From: Flavobacterium sp. A45
Lineage (GTDB): Bacteria; Bacteroidota; Bacteroidia; Flavobacteriales; Flavobacteriaceae
Assembly (NCBI RefSeq): GCF_002001005.1
Contig: NZ_MUNX01000035.1
Span: 1 to 35,460, forward strand
Direction of reading: 5' to 3'
Length of the DNA: 35,460 nucleotides
The notes under the pieces were generated by a model. The model was given only the letters and a program-made list of their open reading frames with translations, was not told the origin of the DNA and ran no database searches. A program made the position numbers and the translations under genes. Of the stretch, positions 35,085 to 35,460 are shown piece after piece. The stretch's first letter is position 1. The number at the start of each line of letters is the position of its first letter.

Positions 35085-35460
35085 GAATAGTGTTATTGGG
35101 AGGTAAAAGTCAAACCACATTATTTATGTATAATGCATTAAAATATAGTTTCCAAATTGATAAAGTAATTATTGAGAATAGTGTACCAAGTATACAATTA
35201 ATTAAAGGAAGAGTAAAAAAATTAGGAATTCTTAAAGTCATAAACCAACTACTATTTCAATTAACAATTTCTAAACTTGTTCATTTATTATCTAAAAAAA
35301 GAATTAATGCTTTAAAAAAACATTATAACCTTTTTGCAGATCCTATAGAATTAGACAAAATACAAACTATCGGCTCTGTAAATGATTTAGAATGCATTAT
35401 AGTGCTAAAAGAATTAAATCCTGACGTAATAATAGTAAACGGTACTAGAATAATAAGTAG
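35081..35460 (+). CDS. Formyltransferase-like protein, 5' part only, cut by window end
   Basis: Open frame of 126 codons running off the right edge. It starts MRIVLLGGKSQTTLFMYNAL, followed by a basic helical stretch (about 41-85) and then LKELNPDVIIVNGTRIIS. The last pattern is typical of the strand before the catalytic Asn-x-His site in formyltransferases of the methionyl-tRNA formyltransferase fold, including those found in polysaccharide loci that N-formylate amino sugars. The catalytic residues themselves would lie beyond the window, so the call is tentative. The ATG overlaps the deacetylase stop by 4 bases. The sequence is very A+T rich compared with genes further left. Confidence 0.6.
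   Translation, partial: MRIVLLGGKSQTTLFMYNALKYSFQIDKVIIENSVPSIQLIKGRVKKLGILKVINQLLFQLTISKLVHLLSKKRINALKKHYNLFADPIELDKIQTIGSVNDLECIIVLKELNPDVIIVNGTRIIS

Overview
The window looks like chromosome from a member of the Bacteroidota, most likely Flavobacterium or a close relative. The DNA is A+T rich. Start codons follow A-rich leaders without Shine-Dalgarno sequences. Several promoters carry the phylum's -7 element TAnnTTTG. One surface protein ends in the gliding-motility/type IX secretion (T9SS) C-terminal domain, signal peptides end in the typical '...AQ', and prolyl-tRNA synthetase is the short archaeal/eukaryal type. This assignment is inference from signatures; no database search was possible.

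Layout. (1) 229-4713: a very large secreted multidomain surface protein. (2) 4716-12534: an AraC-type regulator divergent from a tight four-gene glycan-degradation operon (GH127, GH13, CE1-like esterase, GH92) with no SusC/SusD pair. (3) 12535-20645: a DUF2141 protein and mainly housekeeping genes: typA, a PAS/LOV-like histidine kinase with a stand-alone receiver, rpsT, two identical tRNA-Glu genes, proS, and a Gly/Tyr/Trp-repeat lipoprotein. (4) 20689-25286: a FadL-type porin with a strong terminator, a structured non-coding RNA candidate, then rimO, a small exported protein and a peptidoglycan amidase lipoprotein closed by another terminator. (5) 25553 to the right edge: a surface-polysaccharide locus with glycosyltransferases, a MurJ-like flippase, a Wzy/ligase-like polymerase, an AsnB-type amidotransferase, a polysaccharide deacetylase and a truncated formyltransferase-like gene. 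Many of its genes overlap by 1-4 bases. The locus continues past the window: no initiating sugar-phosphate transferase, Wza/Wzc or nucleotide-sugar synthesis genes are present.

How the parts work together. The glycan operon can be read as an outer-membrane/periplasmic set trimming arabinose, glucose and mannose residues from complex glycans or glycoproteins under AraC control. The polysaccharide locus would assemble repeat units at the inner membrane, flip them through the MurJ-like carrier and polymerise them. AsnB, the deacetylase and the formyltransferase would decorate the sugars (uronamide, free amine, N-formyl). The best candidates for under-described biology are the structured RNA at 22326-22402, the unusual enzyme mix of the glycan operon, the Cys-less LOV-like sensor kinase, the deacetylase/formyltransferase/AsnB decoration set, and a compositionally odd non-coding patch at 12535-12660. 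No mobile element, CRISPR array or clear new defence system was seen.
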